Program-made: the position numbers and the translations under genes | The notes under the pieces: model-generated | Database searches by the model: none | What the model saw: the letters and a program-made list of their open reading frames with translations, nothing else | What the model was told of the DNA's origin: nothing | Source: Thermoplasmata archaeon | GTDB lineage: Archaea > Thermoplasmatota > Thermoplasmata > Halarchaeoplasmatales > Halarchaeoplasmataceae | Direction: 5' to 3' | Assembly (NCBI GenBank): GCA_003552585.1 | Contig: PUNK01000014.1 | Location: 17,052-81,051 of the forward strand | Length of the DNA: 64,000 nucleotides | Shown: piece after piece, positions 9,423 to 17,951 of the stretch | How the letters are laid out: each line of letters begins with the position of its first letter | Position numbering within the stretch: position 1 is the stretch's first letter

Positions 9423-10937
9423 TTATAGTAGATTGATCCCTTTTGGTAGATCACCACACCATCTTTTAAATCCCTCTGGCCATTCATCTGGTTCGAGTCC
9501 TTTCTGTGCCAAGAAGGCTGCCGTCCAACGCTCGAGACCGATACCGCTGCAGCCTGAGTATAACTTACTTTTTCTAGATTTGATATTGAAGGTTTCAGTA
9601 TACTTGCTGAATATACTTAGATTTTGGAATTCTAACCATTCACTATCTTCTCTAGAACCTCTATATGGGAGATACGCTTCAAAATCTATAGTTCCTAGTT
9701 CTTTATCGACTTCTTCTTCCATATCTCCCGATTGCTGCAGGTAGAAAGGAGATACTCTTGCCATCCTCCATTCTAATTCAAGTATATTTTCAAAGACGTG
9801 TGTATATCTTTCGATCAGGTCTTCCTTAATACTAATAAGCTGCTCCTTTGTGCCAATATATACAGGTTCTATGCGGTGAAATTCATCTACCCTTTCTATT
9901 CCATGTCTTCCTCCAGATTCATACCTAGCACTTGGAGAACTTCTATCGTAGAGTAATAGGGGCAAGCTTTCATCAGCGATGGTTTGGTTTTTTAAGGACC
10001 AGTATATGTTCGGACATTGTGCATAACAAAGACCAGCTTTTGGCCTCGTGACCATTTCTGACAGCATTTCTTGTGGGACTTCTTTACTGATTTTTATAAA
10101 GTCAACAATCTCTTCCCACTCTTCAGGGTCTCGGGTCATTGGTTCGCACACGTAATATGCTTCGTTTGGAATGCCTTCCATATGACCCGTGTTCATCCAA
10201 ACATCGAAGGGGACCATCATTGATTCGATTACTTCTTGAAAATCAAGAGGTTTCAAGATCTCTTCCACAGCGATACGTTCCATGGTTCGTAAAATACTAG
10301 CAGCCTTCGGGTTGTAGAACCATTTTCCCTTTGTAGGTCCTTTTAATATCCATCCTTTCTTTTCCATTACCTCAGTGGGATCCTCTTCCCAAATCATCTC
10401 TTTTTCTTCAGATTTCCAAACTAGCTCCCACATCTCCTCTTTCCCTTTGTAATATTGGGCATCTACTTTTTCCTTTATCCTGTTTATTATCCTGTCAACG
10501 TAGTTCTTAGATAACTGCTCCTCTGTCAATCCTTTAACTGAAAATGTACAAACGTTTCCTTTGAAATTTATAGAAGATACATAAGGGAGGTCGATATCAT
10601 CTTCCGGTGTTTTTTCTAGCATAAAACTCACATCATACTCATCGATGTCGAATTTTCTTACACCTATATGGAACTCGGGCCCGATCTTTTCACCGATCCT
10701 CTTTTTCACTCTTAGTAGTGCATCATGGGCTCTAACATATCTACCAGATCCTATATGTAGTGTCAGTTGATTTCCCCTTATATCGTAATCTACTACCTCA
10801 GCCCCTCCTTCCTTACCATGGGGCACCCCTCTTTTTAGAATATCTTCGTTTGCTTCTACGATTACATTTTTCAATGAACTCTTTGCTTCTTCTAGGTCCC
10901 CACTGAATGTCAGTGTCGTCTTGAGTTCGAATCTCAT
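9423..10937 (-). CDS. serS: Seryl-tRNA synthetase, type 2 (methanogen type)
   Basis: 504 residues, the normal length for the rare archaeal SerRS. It charges tRNA-Ser. The N-terminal tRNA-binding domain (about 1-170) differs from the coiled-coil arm of common SerRS. The catalytic domain has the expected zinc ligands in YAQCPN (C308), DEFHRIE (E357) and SGCSGIGLERW (C463), close to those known for the Methanosarcina enzyme (C306, E355, C461). It ends with WPEGFKRWCGDLPKGINLL. It is divergent from the CBS gene. A tRNA-Ser lies 3 kb away. This enzyme type narrows the host to a limited set of archaea. Confidence 0.95.
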   Translation of the reverse strand: MRFELKTTLTFSGDLEEAKSSLKNVIVEANEDILKRGVPHGKEGGAEVVDYDIRGNQLTLHIGSGRYVRAHDALLRVKKRIGEKIGPEFHIGVRKFDIDEYDVSFMLEKTPEDDIDLPYVSSINFKGNVCTFSVKGLTEEQLSKNYVDRIINRIKEKVDAQYYKGKEEMWELVWKSEEKEMIWEEDPTEVMEKKGWILKGPTKGKWFYNPKAASILRTMERIAVEEILKPLDFQEVIESMMVPFDVWMNTGHMEGIPNEAYYVCEPMTRDPEEWEEIVDFIKISKEVPQEMLSEMVTRPKAGLCYAQCPNIYWSLKNQTIADESLPLLLYDRSSPSARYESGGRHGIERVDEFHRIEPVYIGTKEQLISIKEDLIERYTHVFENILELEWRMARVSPFYLQQSGDMEEEVDKELGTIDFEAYLPYRGSREDSEWLEFQNLSIFSKYTETFNIKSRKSKLYSGCSGIGLERWTAAFLAQKGLEPDEWPEGFKRWCGDLPKGINLL

Positions 10938-11069
10938 GTTTAATCGTTGATGTATCTTCCTTCACATAATAAACATTTTCTAATTTTTCTTTCCTTGGAA
11001 CACGATTTCACCAGCAGACTTTTCGAAAGATTTAACATATACTTGAATATTATACGGGTTGGAATTACT

Positions 11070-11648
11070 ATGGTCACTTTCAAAGAACCGGAAATACGAG
11101 TTCAAGACGTTATGTCTATAACACCTATAATAATTAAAAAAGGCGAAACCGTCAGAAGAGCCGCCAGCTTGATGAAAGATACCGATGTTGGATGTTTAAT
11201 AGTTTTGGATGATGAGGGGAAGCTCGAAGGCATAATAACCGAAATGGACATAGTTTTTGATACTGTAGCTGAAGGGCTCGATCCCGATGAGGTAAAAGTT
11301 GAGGACATAATGTCGTCTAACGTTAAGACCATATCAGGACATAAGATGGTCAAGGATGCAGCAGAGTTCATGGCTGAAGAGGATATTAGACATCTCCCGG
11401 TGGTAAGAGATGATCAGCTTATAGGTATCATTACTGAGAACGATATTATCGAATTGTCCCCTAGACTTATTGAGATCACAAGAGAGTATGCCCACATCAA
11501 GTATTCTAATGGTATCGAAGGATACGATGATAGGCCAGAGTTAGAGATTACTGGATATTGTGAAAGCTGCAAAGTTTATTCGGAACGATTGCGTCTTGTA
11601 GACGCTCAATTACTTTGTCGAGACTGTACACAGAGATATGAGAGCTGA
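11070..11648 (+). CDS. Two-CBS-domain protein with C-terminal zinc finger
   Basis: The track starts at 10947, but MVTFKEPEIRVQDVM at 11070 is the better start, giving 192 residues; it follows an AT-rich TATA-like stretch (ACATATACTTGAATATTATA). Two CBS repeats are clear: VQDVMSITPIIIKKGETVRRAA..GIITEMDIV and VEDIMSSNVKTISGHKMVKDAA..GIITENDII. CBS pairs bind adenosine nucleotides. The C-terminal end holds CESC..LLCRDC, a four-Cys zinc site. It starts a three-gene run with V4R and Roadblock genes, spaced 5 and 15 bases apart, suggesting a nucleotide-sensing regulatory unit. Confidence 0.88.
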   Translation: MVTFKEPEIRVQDVMSITPIIIKKGETVRRAASLMKDTDVGCLIVLDDEGKLEGIITEMDIVFDTVAEGLDPDEVKVEDIMSSNVKTISGHKMVKDAAEFMAEEDIRHLPVVRDDQLIGIITENDIIELSPRLIEITREYAHIKYSNGIEGYDDRPELEITGYCESCKVYSERLRLVDAQLLCRDCTQRYES

Positions 11649-11653
11649 ATACC

Positions 11654-12061
11654 ATGAAATTCGTAAAAATTTCACATAAAGAACTTAAACAGACGGCCAA
11701 ATTTTATGAAAGTGTAATGGCTACCGCCTATGAGGGACTATTTTACAGGGAAGGCAAAGCGATCGGTAAGGTTATCACCGAAGTATTGGAATCTGATGAT
11801 GCTTTCCTTCAAAAAGCTGGTAAACTAGTGAAAGCTAGGGGCTGGGCTGATTCACTTGCTCTCGAAGATCAAAAAGCAATAGCTAAAGATTCTGTAGAAG
11901 TTGATAAAGAATCAGATACAAAAACTTGTCATCGCCTGAGAGGCATAATATGTAGTATATATGAAAAAGATACTGGAAATATAGTTGAGGTGAGGGAAGT
12001 GAAATGCCAGAGTCTTGATGATGAACATTGTGAATTTGAGGTAGATTTTAAAAAATTTTAA
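11654..12061 (+). CDS. V4R (4-vinyl reductase) domain protein
   Basis: 135 residues consisting of a single V4R domain: YESVMATAYEGLFYREGKAIGK in the first half and CHRLRGIICSIYEKDTGN...VREVKCQSLDDEHCEFEV at the end. V4R domains bind small hydrophobic ligands, and the conserved Cys-rich end (C..L....HCEFEV) is present. No DNA-binding domain is attached. It lies 5 bases after the CBS gene and 15 before the Roadblock gene, so co-transcription is likely and its output may pass through those partners. Confidence 0.85.
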   Translation: MKFVKISHKELKQTAKFYESVMATAYEGLFYREGKAIGKVITEVLESDDAFLQKAGKLVKARGWADSLALEDQKAIAKDSVEVDKESDTKTCHRLRGIICSIYEKDTGNIVEVREVKCQSLDDEHCEFEVDFKKF

Positions 12062-12076
12062 TGAGGTGAAGGTTAT

Positions 12077-12412
12077 ATGTCAACAGAAGAAAATGAGATT
12101 ATTAGCGGATTGAGCAGGTTGGGTGTAATAGGATCAGCGATATTAACCCGTGATGGCATGATTTTGGACTCTGATCTTCCTTTGGATATTCATGAAGAAA
12201 CTTTTGCTATTATGTGTGCTACTATGGTTGGTGCTAGCATCACTGCCAACTCCGAAATTGATTATAGTTCCCCAGATAAGATCATCGTTGATTCATCTGA
12301 GGGAAAAATCGTATTGGCAACTATCAGCCAAAACAAGATATTGGCGACGGTCATAGATCAAAAATTCAATTTAGGTAAATTATTCGAACATTTAAAAATC
12401 TTAAAAGATTAG
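12077..12412 (+). CDS. Roadblock/LC7 domain protein
   Basis: 111 residues forming one Roadblock/LC7 domain: an N-terminal helix, GVIGSAILTRDGMILDSDLP, then DKIIVDSSEGKIVLATISQNKILATVID and a C-terminal helix. Roadblock proteins dimerise and in prokaryotes often regulate small GTPases such as MglA or act in signalling hubs. No GTPase gene is next to it. It ends the CBS-V4R-Roadblock run and its stop overlaps by 4 bases with the convergent nadM-pncC stop. Confidence 0.85.
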   Translation: MSTEENEIISGLSRLGVIGSAILTRDGMILDSDLPLDIHEETFAIMCATMVGASITANSEIDYSSPDKIIVDSSEGKIVLATISQNKILATVIDQKFNLGKLFEHLKILKD

Positions 12413-13386
12413 TTTTTATCCAACACTTCTTTTACAAGATCCAACGCTGCCTCTGAGGTTTGATCTTTAACCTCCCATCGATTACCTGGGAAGTGAAATC
12501 GTCTTACCTCAGTACCATGCTTAGTTGAGAGACCTATATATACCGTACCCACCTTTTTTTCTTCGCTTCCTCCTCCTGGACCAGCTATTCCGGTACTAGC
12601 TAGTCCAAGAGTTGTACAAAATTTTTTTCGGATGCCATTTGCCATCTCTTCAGCAACATCTTTACTCACAGCCCCCTTTTCATCGAGGGTCCTTTCCTTT
12701 ACACCTAGAAGATCGATTTTAGATTGGTTACTGTATGTTACAAGTCCTGCGATGAAATAACTAGAAGAACCTGGTACGTTTGTCAATCTATGGGAAATAA
12801 GACCACCTGTACAGGATTCAGCAATCGCTATCGTTGATTCGTTAAGTGTAAGAAGATGTGCAACTTCTTTCTCTGTTTCCCCCTTTTTACCATATGCTGG
12901 TTTTAATCTTGATTTCATATCAATCTCCTCCAAAAAATTCTTAACTTCTTCGGGCACTAGATCTTTCCAATTTTCATTTTCTTTGATCCTTCTTCTGATC
13001 TCTACTCCTTTCCATACGTCCCTATTTATCCCTTCAACCTCAATTACATTTACCCTTAATTCACGAAACAAGCGTGCTACTGTATTCGACCTAGCATACA
13101 CTGCATCGAAGGGAGGTAAGATAGTTCTCACATAATGGGGCCAAGCGGGATAACAATCGATATCAGGCACAGGGTATATCTCATATTCCGAAAATCCCTC
13201 TGCTTTCATGACTCGATCAACCATCTCAATTCTTTCACCACCGGACAAGGGATTATGAAATTCGAGTTCCTTTTGTGCACTGCCGATCCCTATAATAATA
13301 CTGTCACACTCTTCGGCCATGCGCTTAACGATGGCTAGGTGACCTTTGTGGAATGGTTGGAACCGCCCGATCAGTAGCCCCTTCAT
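12409..13386 (-). CDS. nadM: Fused NMN adenylyltransferase (NadM) and NMN amidohydrolase (CinA C-terminal/PncC)
   Basis: 325 residues carrying two NAD-metabolism domains. Residues 1 to about 165 are archaeal NadM with GRFQPFHKGH (7-16), which joins NMN and ATP to give NAD. Residues about 170-325 are the CinA C-terminal domain with AESCTGGLISHRL (Ser191), TYSNQSK and GIAGPGGG (266-273); this domain cleaves NMN to nicotinate mononucleotide and ammonia. The two halves act on the same substrate, NMN, so the fusion may tune salvage. A TATA box (TTTTATATC, about 13411-13420) sits near 25-30 bases upstream, suggesting a leaderless mRNA. Confidence 0.92.
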   Translation of the reverse strand: MKGLLIGRFQPFHKGHLAIVKRMAEECDSIIIGIGSAQKELEFHNPLSGGERIEMVDRVMKAEGFSEYEIYPVPDIDCYPAWPHYVRTILPPFDAVYARSNTVARLFRELRVNVIEVEGINRDVWKGVEIRRRIKENENWKDLVPEEVKNFLEEIDMKSRLKPAYGKKGETEKEVAHLLTLNESTIAIAESCTGGLISHRLTNVPGSSSYFIAGLVTYSNQSKIDLLGVKERTLDEKGAVSKDVAEEMANGIRKKFCTTLGLASTGIAGPGGGSEEKKVGTVYIGLSTKHGTEVRRFHFPGNRWEVKDQTSEAALDLVKEVLDKN

Positions 13387-13715
13387 AGAGGAAGATTAAT
13401 GTGAAGATGATATAAAACTTATCCTGTCACGGTTAATCCAATTTTTGGTATAAGAGCGATCATAGATTTTCCTTGCCTTCAAACTTTTTCGTAGCGTTCG
13501 GAAGTTATGAAGGCGTGATCTTCTTACTTTTTAAATTCTCATGGATATTCGGATTGTAAAAGGCGCCGAGCGTTGAGGGTCTTTGATTCTTAACAGTTTT
13601 CGTACCTCTTGCTTCTAACTCACCTCACTGCGTTTGCTAATTGTAGAAGTTTGCAGGAAAACTATGTATTCCTTTAATTTTTAATCCCATTCACTTTACT
13701 CATAGATGTTAAAAA
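13387..13715. other. Non-coding stretch between nadM-pncC and tRNA-Ser
   Basis: About 330 bases with no supported ORF. The part next to 13386 holds the nadM-pncC TATA box (minus strand, about 13411-13420). The rest shows no tRNA-like fold, repeat or conserved RNA that I can recognise. Confidence 0.5.
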
Positions 13716-13851
13716 CGCCGAGGGGGAGATTCGAACTCCCGTGGCGGAAAACCGCCACCGGCTTGCTTGGGCCGGGAACAGCCCGTGAGGACTATTCCCG
13801 ATCTAGCGGCTCTCAAGGCCGGCGCCTTAGTCCAGACTTAGCTACCTCGGC
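13716..13851 (-). tRNA. tRNA-Ser (TGA), with a 48-nt intron
   Basis: Read on the minus strand. Acceptor GCCGAGG pairs with CCTCGGC and the discriminator is G, as for archaeal tRNA-Ser. The anticodon stem is CCGGC/GCCGG with loop CTTGAG-A, so the anticodon is TGA (codon UCA). The long variable arm GGCGG-TTTT-CCGCC and T-arm GGGAG-TTCGAAT-CTCCC confirm a class II tRNA. A 48-base intron (13764-13811) splits the loop after position 37; CGGGAA and TTCCCG inside it pair perfectly. Without the intron the tRNA is 88 bases. Ligation after splicing would be the job of RtcB, encoded at 34.8 kb. Confidence 0.93.
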
Positions 13852-13957
13852 AATTCAACTTGGTTTATGACGCCACATCGATGGTTATATTTAACAGTGT
13901 CGTGTTATGCAAATGCAGTCGATTTATTAACCTTTTTCGTGGCTATCCGTCAGCCTA

Positions 13958-13970
13958 AATTTATAAATAT
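13958..13970 (+). promoter_or_regulatory. TATA box upstream of the B12-type radical SAM gene
   Basis: AATTTATAAATAT lies about 26 bases before ATG 13991, the usual archaeal spacing to a transcript start. This would make the mRNA leaderless and supports ATG 13991, not the TTG at 14197, as the real start. Confidence 0.55.
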
Positions 13971-13990
13971 TAGTTAACGAACTATTAGGA

Positions 13991-15297
13991 ATGGTGTTAC
14001 GACGGATAAAAAAGTACTCTTTACTACAGCATATAGGGATGAAGATGCTTATTACGAATATTGGGGGAGTAACGTAACAGGTGAAGTTAGGTATGCCTAT
14101 GACAAAAAGAATTCGAACGGGATAAGATTTCTTAAGAAAAACATCCCTCAGATCGATATCCTTGAATTCCCTACTCTTAAAGAGTATAGGAATGCATTGA
14201 AAAAGGACTATGATATCGTTGGCTTTTCTTTTTTCACCTACGAGGTTCCAAAGATAATCACTATGGTAAAAGAAGCTAAAAAAGAGGGGGTCGGCGAGCT
14301 TTGGGCTGGTAATTATGGTAGTTTGACTTATGGCATGGAAGATTATTTTGATAAGATCTTTAAAGGATATGCTGAGAGACAAGTTGCAGAAGAGCTCGGA
14401 GTCGAAATCGATAGAATAAAACACCCCATGATAATTGATTATGTTGGAACTCCGTGGGGGTTAAAAGGATTTACCCTAGGAGTTGTATTCACTAATAGGG
14501 GTTGTACTCAAACATGCAGGTTTTGTCAGACACCAGTTTTTTGCTCAGAACCGTATCAGTTGCCTCTTTCCTCGATAGAGGATGTTATTAGAAATTATAA
14601 AGAGGCAGGTGTTGAAGAGATAGTGATAGAAGATGAAAATTTTGGCATGTGGAAAAAACATACCGATAAAGTTATCGATCTATTTGAAAAGTATGATATC
14701 AATTGGCATCCGATGACAAGGGTGGACATATTGGATGGTAATCTAGATGATTGGTACGAGAGAGGTTTTTCGGGTACTCTGATAGGCATCGAAAGTCTTC
14801 AGCAGGACACTTTAGATAGCATCGATAAAAAGATCGATGTAGAAAAAACGTTAGAATTATTAAGACGGTTGGAGGAAAAAAACGCATTTGTTATAGGTTA
14901 TTATATGGTGGGATTTGAAGAAGACACAATACCGGTAATAAAGAAAAGCATAAGCTATCTCACAGAATTTTCGATCGATCTACTACAAATTTGTGTAATC
15001 ACTCCTTTCCCAAAGACTCCTCTGTGGCATGAGATATCTGAGAAGTATGGTATAATCGAAGACGACTGGGGAAAATGGGATACCAAGCATCTCGTTTGGG
15101 ATCATCCCAACATATCCCAAGAAGAGATGGAAAAGGTGTTATCTTGGGCTTTTGATAAAGCGTACTCCCCCTTGAAATTTTTAAAGTCCCCTTTAAAATT
15201 TTATAAAAGGAGGGCTAATAGAATGGGTTATCATAAAATTCCCATTAAGATCATCAATGATTTGATTACTGCCAATACCGGGATAAATATCCCGTAG
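13991..15297 (+). CDS. B12-binding-type radical SAM protein (start region needs a -1 frameshift)
   Basis: The track gives 366 residues from a TTG at 14197, but the same frame is open and protein-like back to 13978 (KKVLFTTAYRDEDAYYEYWG, then YDIVGFSFFTYEVPKI), which resembles a cobalamin-binding-type N-terminal domain. That frame has no ATG, GTG or TTG upstream. ATG 13991, well placed behind a TATA box, is one frame away; reading MVLRRIKK and slipping -1 at A AAA AAG (14008-14014) joins it exactly to VLFTTAYR. The radical SAM cluster is NRGCTQTCRFCQTP (CxxxCxxC), followed by IEDENFG and IGIESLQ. Substrate unknown. It may be a real frameshift, a homopolymer error or a recent mutation. Confidence 0.75.
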
Positions 15298-15410
15298 ATT
15301 CAAAAGGGTTGACCATTAGCTAATCATCGTGAAAAATGAGTGTAGGATCAGCATCTAGCCATAATAGCATTTACGAGATTTTCTAATATGGATTCTTAAA
15401 CCAAACATGT

Positions 15411-15424
15411 AAATACTTATACTG
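15411..15424 (+). promoter_or_regulatory. TATA box for the second radical SAM gene
   Basis: AAATACTTATACTG sits about 22 bases upstream of ATG 15439 with no Shine-Dalgarno between, which fits a leaderless transcript. Confidence 0.45.
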
Positions 15425-15438
15425 TATGTTTCCGTTAA

Positions 15439-16353
15439 ATGCGCCCTGGCAAATTCAAACCTTATTATTTATACCGTTTTCTTCGATGGAAGCTTGGGGA
15501 TAGAAGTCCTTTGACTGCAGTGGCGAAAATTACGAATAAGTGTGATCTCCAGTGTGATCATTGCCCGTGGTGGAAGAGGGATATAGAAGAGTATACTACG
15601 GAAGAATGGTGTAATGCGTTAGAAAAGGCAAGAAAAAAAGGCGTTATACATCTGATTTTAGAAGGTGGTGAACCAACACAAAGAGGGGATGTTGATAGGT
15701 TGATCTCTCATGCTAAAGAACTTGGAATGTTGGTTATGATGATCACTAATGGTGTCAGCGATTTATCGAATCATGACCCTGATAGTTATTGGATATCCGT
15801 GGAAGGCATCGGTGAAACACATGATGAAAATAGAGGGGAGGGAGTATTCGATAAGCTTGTGGTTAATCTAAAAAATAACCCACAGGTAAATAGGATCGTT
15901 GGTGTGACCATCAACAAAAGGAATTTTAGGGAGGTTGAAAAAATAGCTTCATTCTTCTCCCCCATATGTGACGGCGTTTGGTTCAATTTCATGTATCCTT
16001 ATCAGGATTCAAAAGACATTGCACTTTCATTGCCCCAGCAGAAAAAAGTGGCAGATGAAATAATCAATTTAAAAAGCAGATACAATATCATCAGCTCTTA
16101 TTCCTATCTCCGTTCTATAGGAAAAAAGAAATATAAAAAGAATTGTCCTTCCTTTTTAACTCTGCTTGTTGATGTAGATACTTCGATGCATCAGGGCTGT
16201 ACCGTAGAACTAATCGAGGAGTGCAGGTGTCATCTATGTAACCTTGGATGTTATGGGGAATTGGCTCAGGCTATGAGATTGAAAAAAGACTCCATCGACT
16301 TCCTGAAAAAAACAGCCGGTTTCAAGTCAGATAAACTACTCTGGCTAAAATAA
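15439..16353 (+). CDS. Radical SAM protein of unknown substrate
   Basis: 304 residues. The radical SAM cluster motif is NKCDLQCDHCPWWKR (C35, C39, C42), followed by LEGGEPTQRGD, the glycine-rich strand that contacts SAM, and ITNGVSDL. The C-terminal part has several more cysteines (KKNCPSF, HQGCTVELIEECRCHLCNLGC), enough for an auxiliary iron-sulfur cluster, though it is not a textbook SPASM domain. It follows another radical SAM gene by 140 bases and converges on a UbiA-type prenyltransferase. An isoprenoid- or lipid-related role is suggested only by that neighbourhood. Confidence 0.83.
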   Translation: MRPGKFKPYYLYRFLRWKLGDRSPLTAVAKITNKCDLQCDHCPWWKRDIEEYTTEEWCNALEKARKKGVIHLILEGGEPTQRGDVDRLISHAKELGMLVMMITNGVSDLSNHDPDSYWISVEGIGETHDENRGEGVFDKLVVNLKNNPQVNRIVGVTINKRNFREVEKIASFFSPICDGVWFNFMYPYQDSKDIALSLPQQKKVADEIINLKSRYNIISSYSYLRSIGKKKYKKNCPSFLTLLVDVDTSMHQGCTVELIEECRCHLCNLGCYGELAQAMRLKKDSIDFLKKTAGFKSDKLLWLK

Positions 16354-16364
16354 GACTAGATTTT

Positions 16365-17900
16365 TTAGATAAACTCAATATATCTTAAGAGTGCATAGAT
16401 TATGATCATAAAGTACAGCATGAAAATATATCTATGGTCTTCGTAAACATAGAATACCCATGCAGCTATCAGAGATGCAGGGCCGATCATGATGAAATCA
16501 AGAGTTTGGTGTAGTAGTGAAAGTGGGCTTAAAAATAATAGAATGATCAATACGGTAACGATCTTCTTTCCTTTCTCCAAGCCGTAAATCGTATATATAC
16601 TCTTTACACCAGATTCTTTGTCACCTTCATAATCGGCGAGTGCGTTTATATACGGGGAGATCGATAGAACGACGAAGAGGATCAACGAGATCGATAAAAC
16701 ATCTTTAAAGATCGGTATGTGCCAGAAAGCAGATATCATCCCCTTGTCTATGGATACCTCCCACAAAATCCGTGAATATACTCCGAGAAGGAAAGCTACT
16801 ACACTTGCATAACCTACGCAAACGTAACCGTAAAGTCTCTCTTTCAATCTGACGGGAGGGATGGAGTACATCATAGCTGCGATCATAAACGTCAGATTAA
16901 GAATCAATAAAGGGATACCGAAGATCAAGCTAATGAAGAGAGAACCACAAGCAAATGAGATAGCGATGTTCCAGTAGGTTTTTGTATCTATCTTTTCTTT
17001 CACAAGAGGTCTATCCGGGTGAACTAAACGGTCTATTTCCCTGTCATAGATGTCGTTGACCATAGCAGTGAACTGCCAGGTCAAGATCATACAAAAAGGA
17101 GCTAAGATAAAAAAGGGTAAGTTCAAGAGATCAAAGAAATCTAAGGCATAGCTATCTACCTGTGATAGGACAACGAATCCAATAACGGTCATAGCTACAA
17201 AGTGGAGACTCCGGAATGCCTTGATATTTTTGATTTGAGCCGTCAACAAGTTTCTGTTGAATTTATATGCGATGAGAAGGATCATGAATATCAATTGAAT
17301 TAATAATATTAGGAATAGTAAGTTCAGGTTGAGAAAGTAAGAGAAATTCTCTGTTGCTGCTATGTCGATAAAGGGTAGGCTTGTCTGTGAATAAATTAAT
17401 AAGAACGCGATGAAGGAAGATACCGAGCAGAAAAAAGCAGAGAAAACCTTTTTTATAGAATGCCCTTCGCTTCTGAGAATAGATCTGATCCCCAATCCAA
17501 TTATTACGGGATAGGTGATGATCAAACCCTCGTTAATACCTCCCATAAACATGAAAATTTCTAAAATCTCAGTCGATTTCATTATATTGAGTTCCCACAT
17601 ACTACTTCCTAAGAGGAAGGTGATAATCGGAGATAAAGACAATAACCAGAATACCGATGCCACCTGCATAACGGATTCCTTGGTAGAAGGCTCGGTTGAA
17701 AATATCTGAACCAGCATCACAAAAAGAGAGAATATAACGAAAAGAGCCATGGTATTGACCAGAAAATGGATGTAAACTAGATCTAGACCAGGATCCAGCG
17801 ATATCTTTAAAATATGTTCTAAACCACTTATAGATATAATATAAAGGAAAACAAAGGTTAAGATGTATTTTTTTATAGAATCAACTATCGTATGTTTCAT
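16365..17900 (-). CDS. UbiA-family prenyltransferase with an extra N-terminal membrane domain
   Basis: 511 residues, compared with about 280-310 for usual UbiA proteins. The C-terminal half (about 260-511) is UbiA: NDIYDREIDRLVHPDRPL (282-299) is the first Asp-rich motif and DYEGDKESG (423-431) the second, both needed to bind magnesium and prenyl diphosphate. The first 250 residues add about six hydrophobic helices of no family I know (for example VFWLLSLSPIITFLLGSS). Which acceptor is prenylated cannot be told; archaeal relatives act in ether-lipid or quinone synthesis. It is convergent with the radical SAM genes, 11 bases apart. Confidence 0.87.
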   Translation of the reverse strand: MKHTIVDSIKKYILTFVFLYIISISGLEHILKISLDPGLDLVYIHFLVNTMALFVIFSLFVMLVQIFSTEPSTKESVMQVASVFWLLSLSPIITFLLGSSMWELNIMKSTEILEIFMFMGGINEGLIITYPVIIGLGIRSILRSEGHSIKKVFSAFFCSVSSFIAFLLIYSQTSLPFIDIAATENFSYFLNLNLLFLILLIQLIFMILLIAYKFNRNLLTAQIKNIKAFRSLHFVAMTVIGFVVLSQVDSYALDFFDLLNLPFFILAPFCMILTWQFTAMVNDIYDREIDRLVHPDRPLVKEKIDTKTYWNIAISFACGSLFISLIFGIPLLILNLTFMIAAMMYSIPPVRLKERLYGYVCVGYASVVAFLLGVYSRILWEVSIDKGMISAFWHIPIFKDVLSISLILFVVLSISPYINALADYEGDKESGVKSIYTIYGLEKGKKIVTVLIILLFLSPLSLLHQTLDFIMIGPASLIAAWVFYVYEDHRYIFMLYFMIIIYALLRYIEFI

Positions 17901-17951
17901 CAGGCGGAAATAATTATTGTTGCTAATAAGTTATTCCCCTTCCCAAAGGAC

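Noticed and set aside
14197-15297. TTG at 14197 as the start of the radical SAM gene
   Set aside because: The frame upstream is clearly protein-like (VLFTTAYRDEDAYYEYWG) and a TATA box points to 13991.
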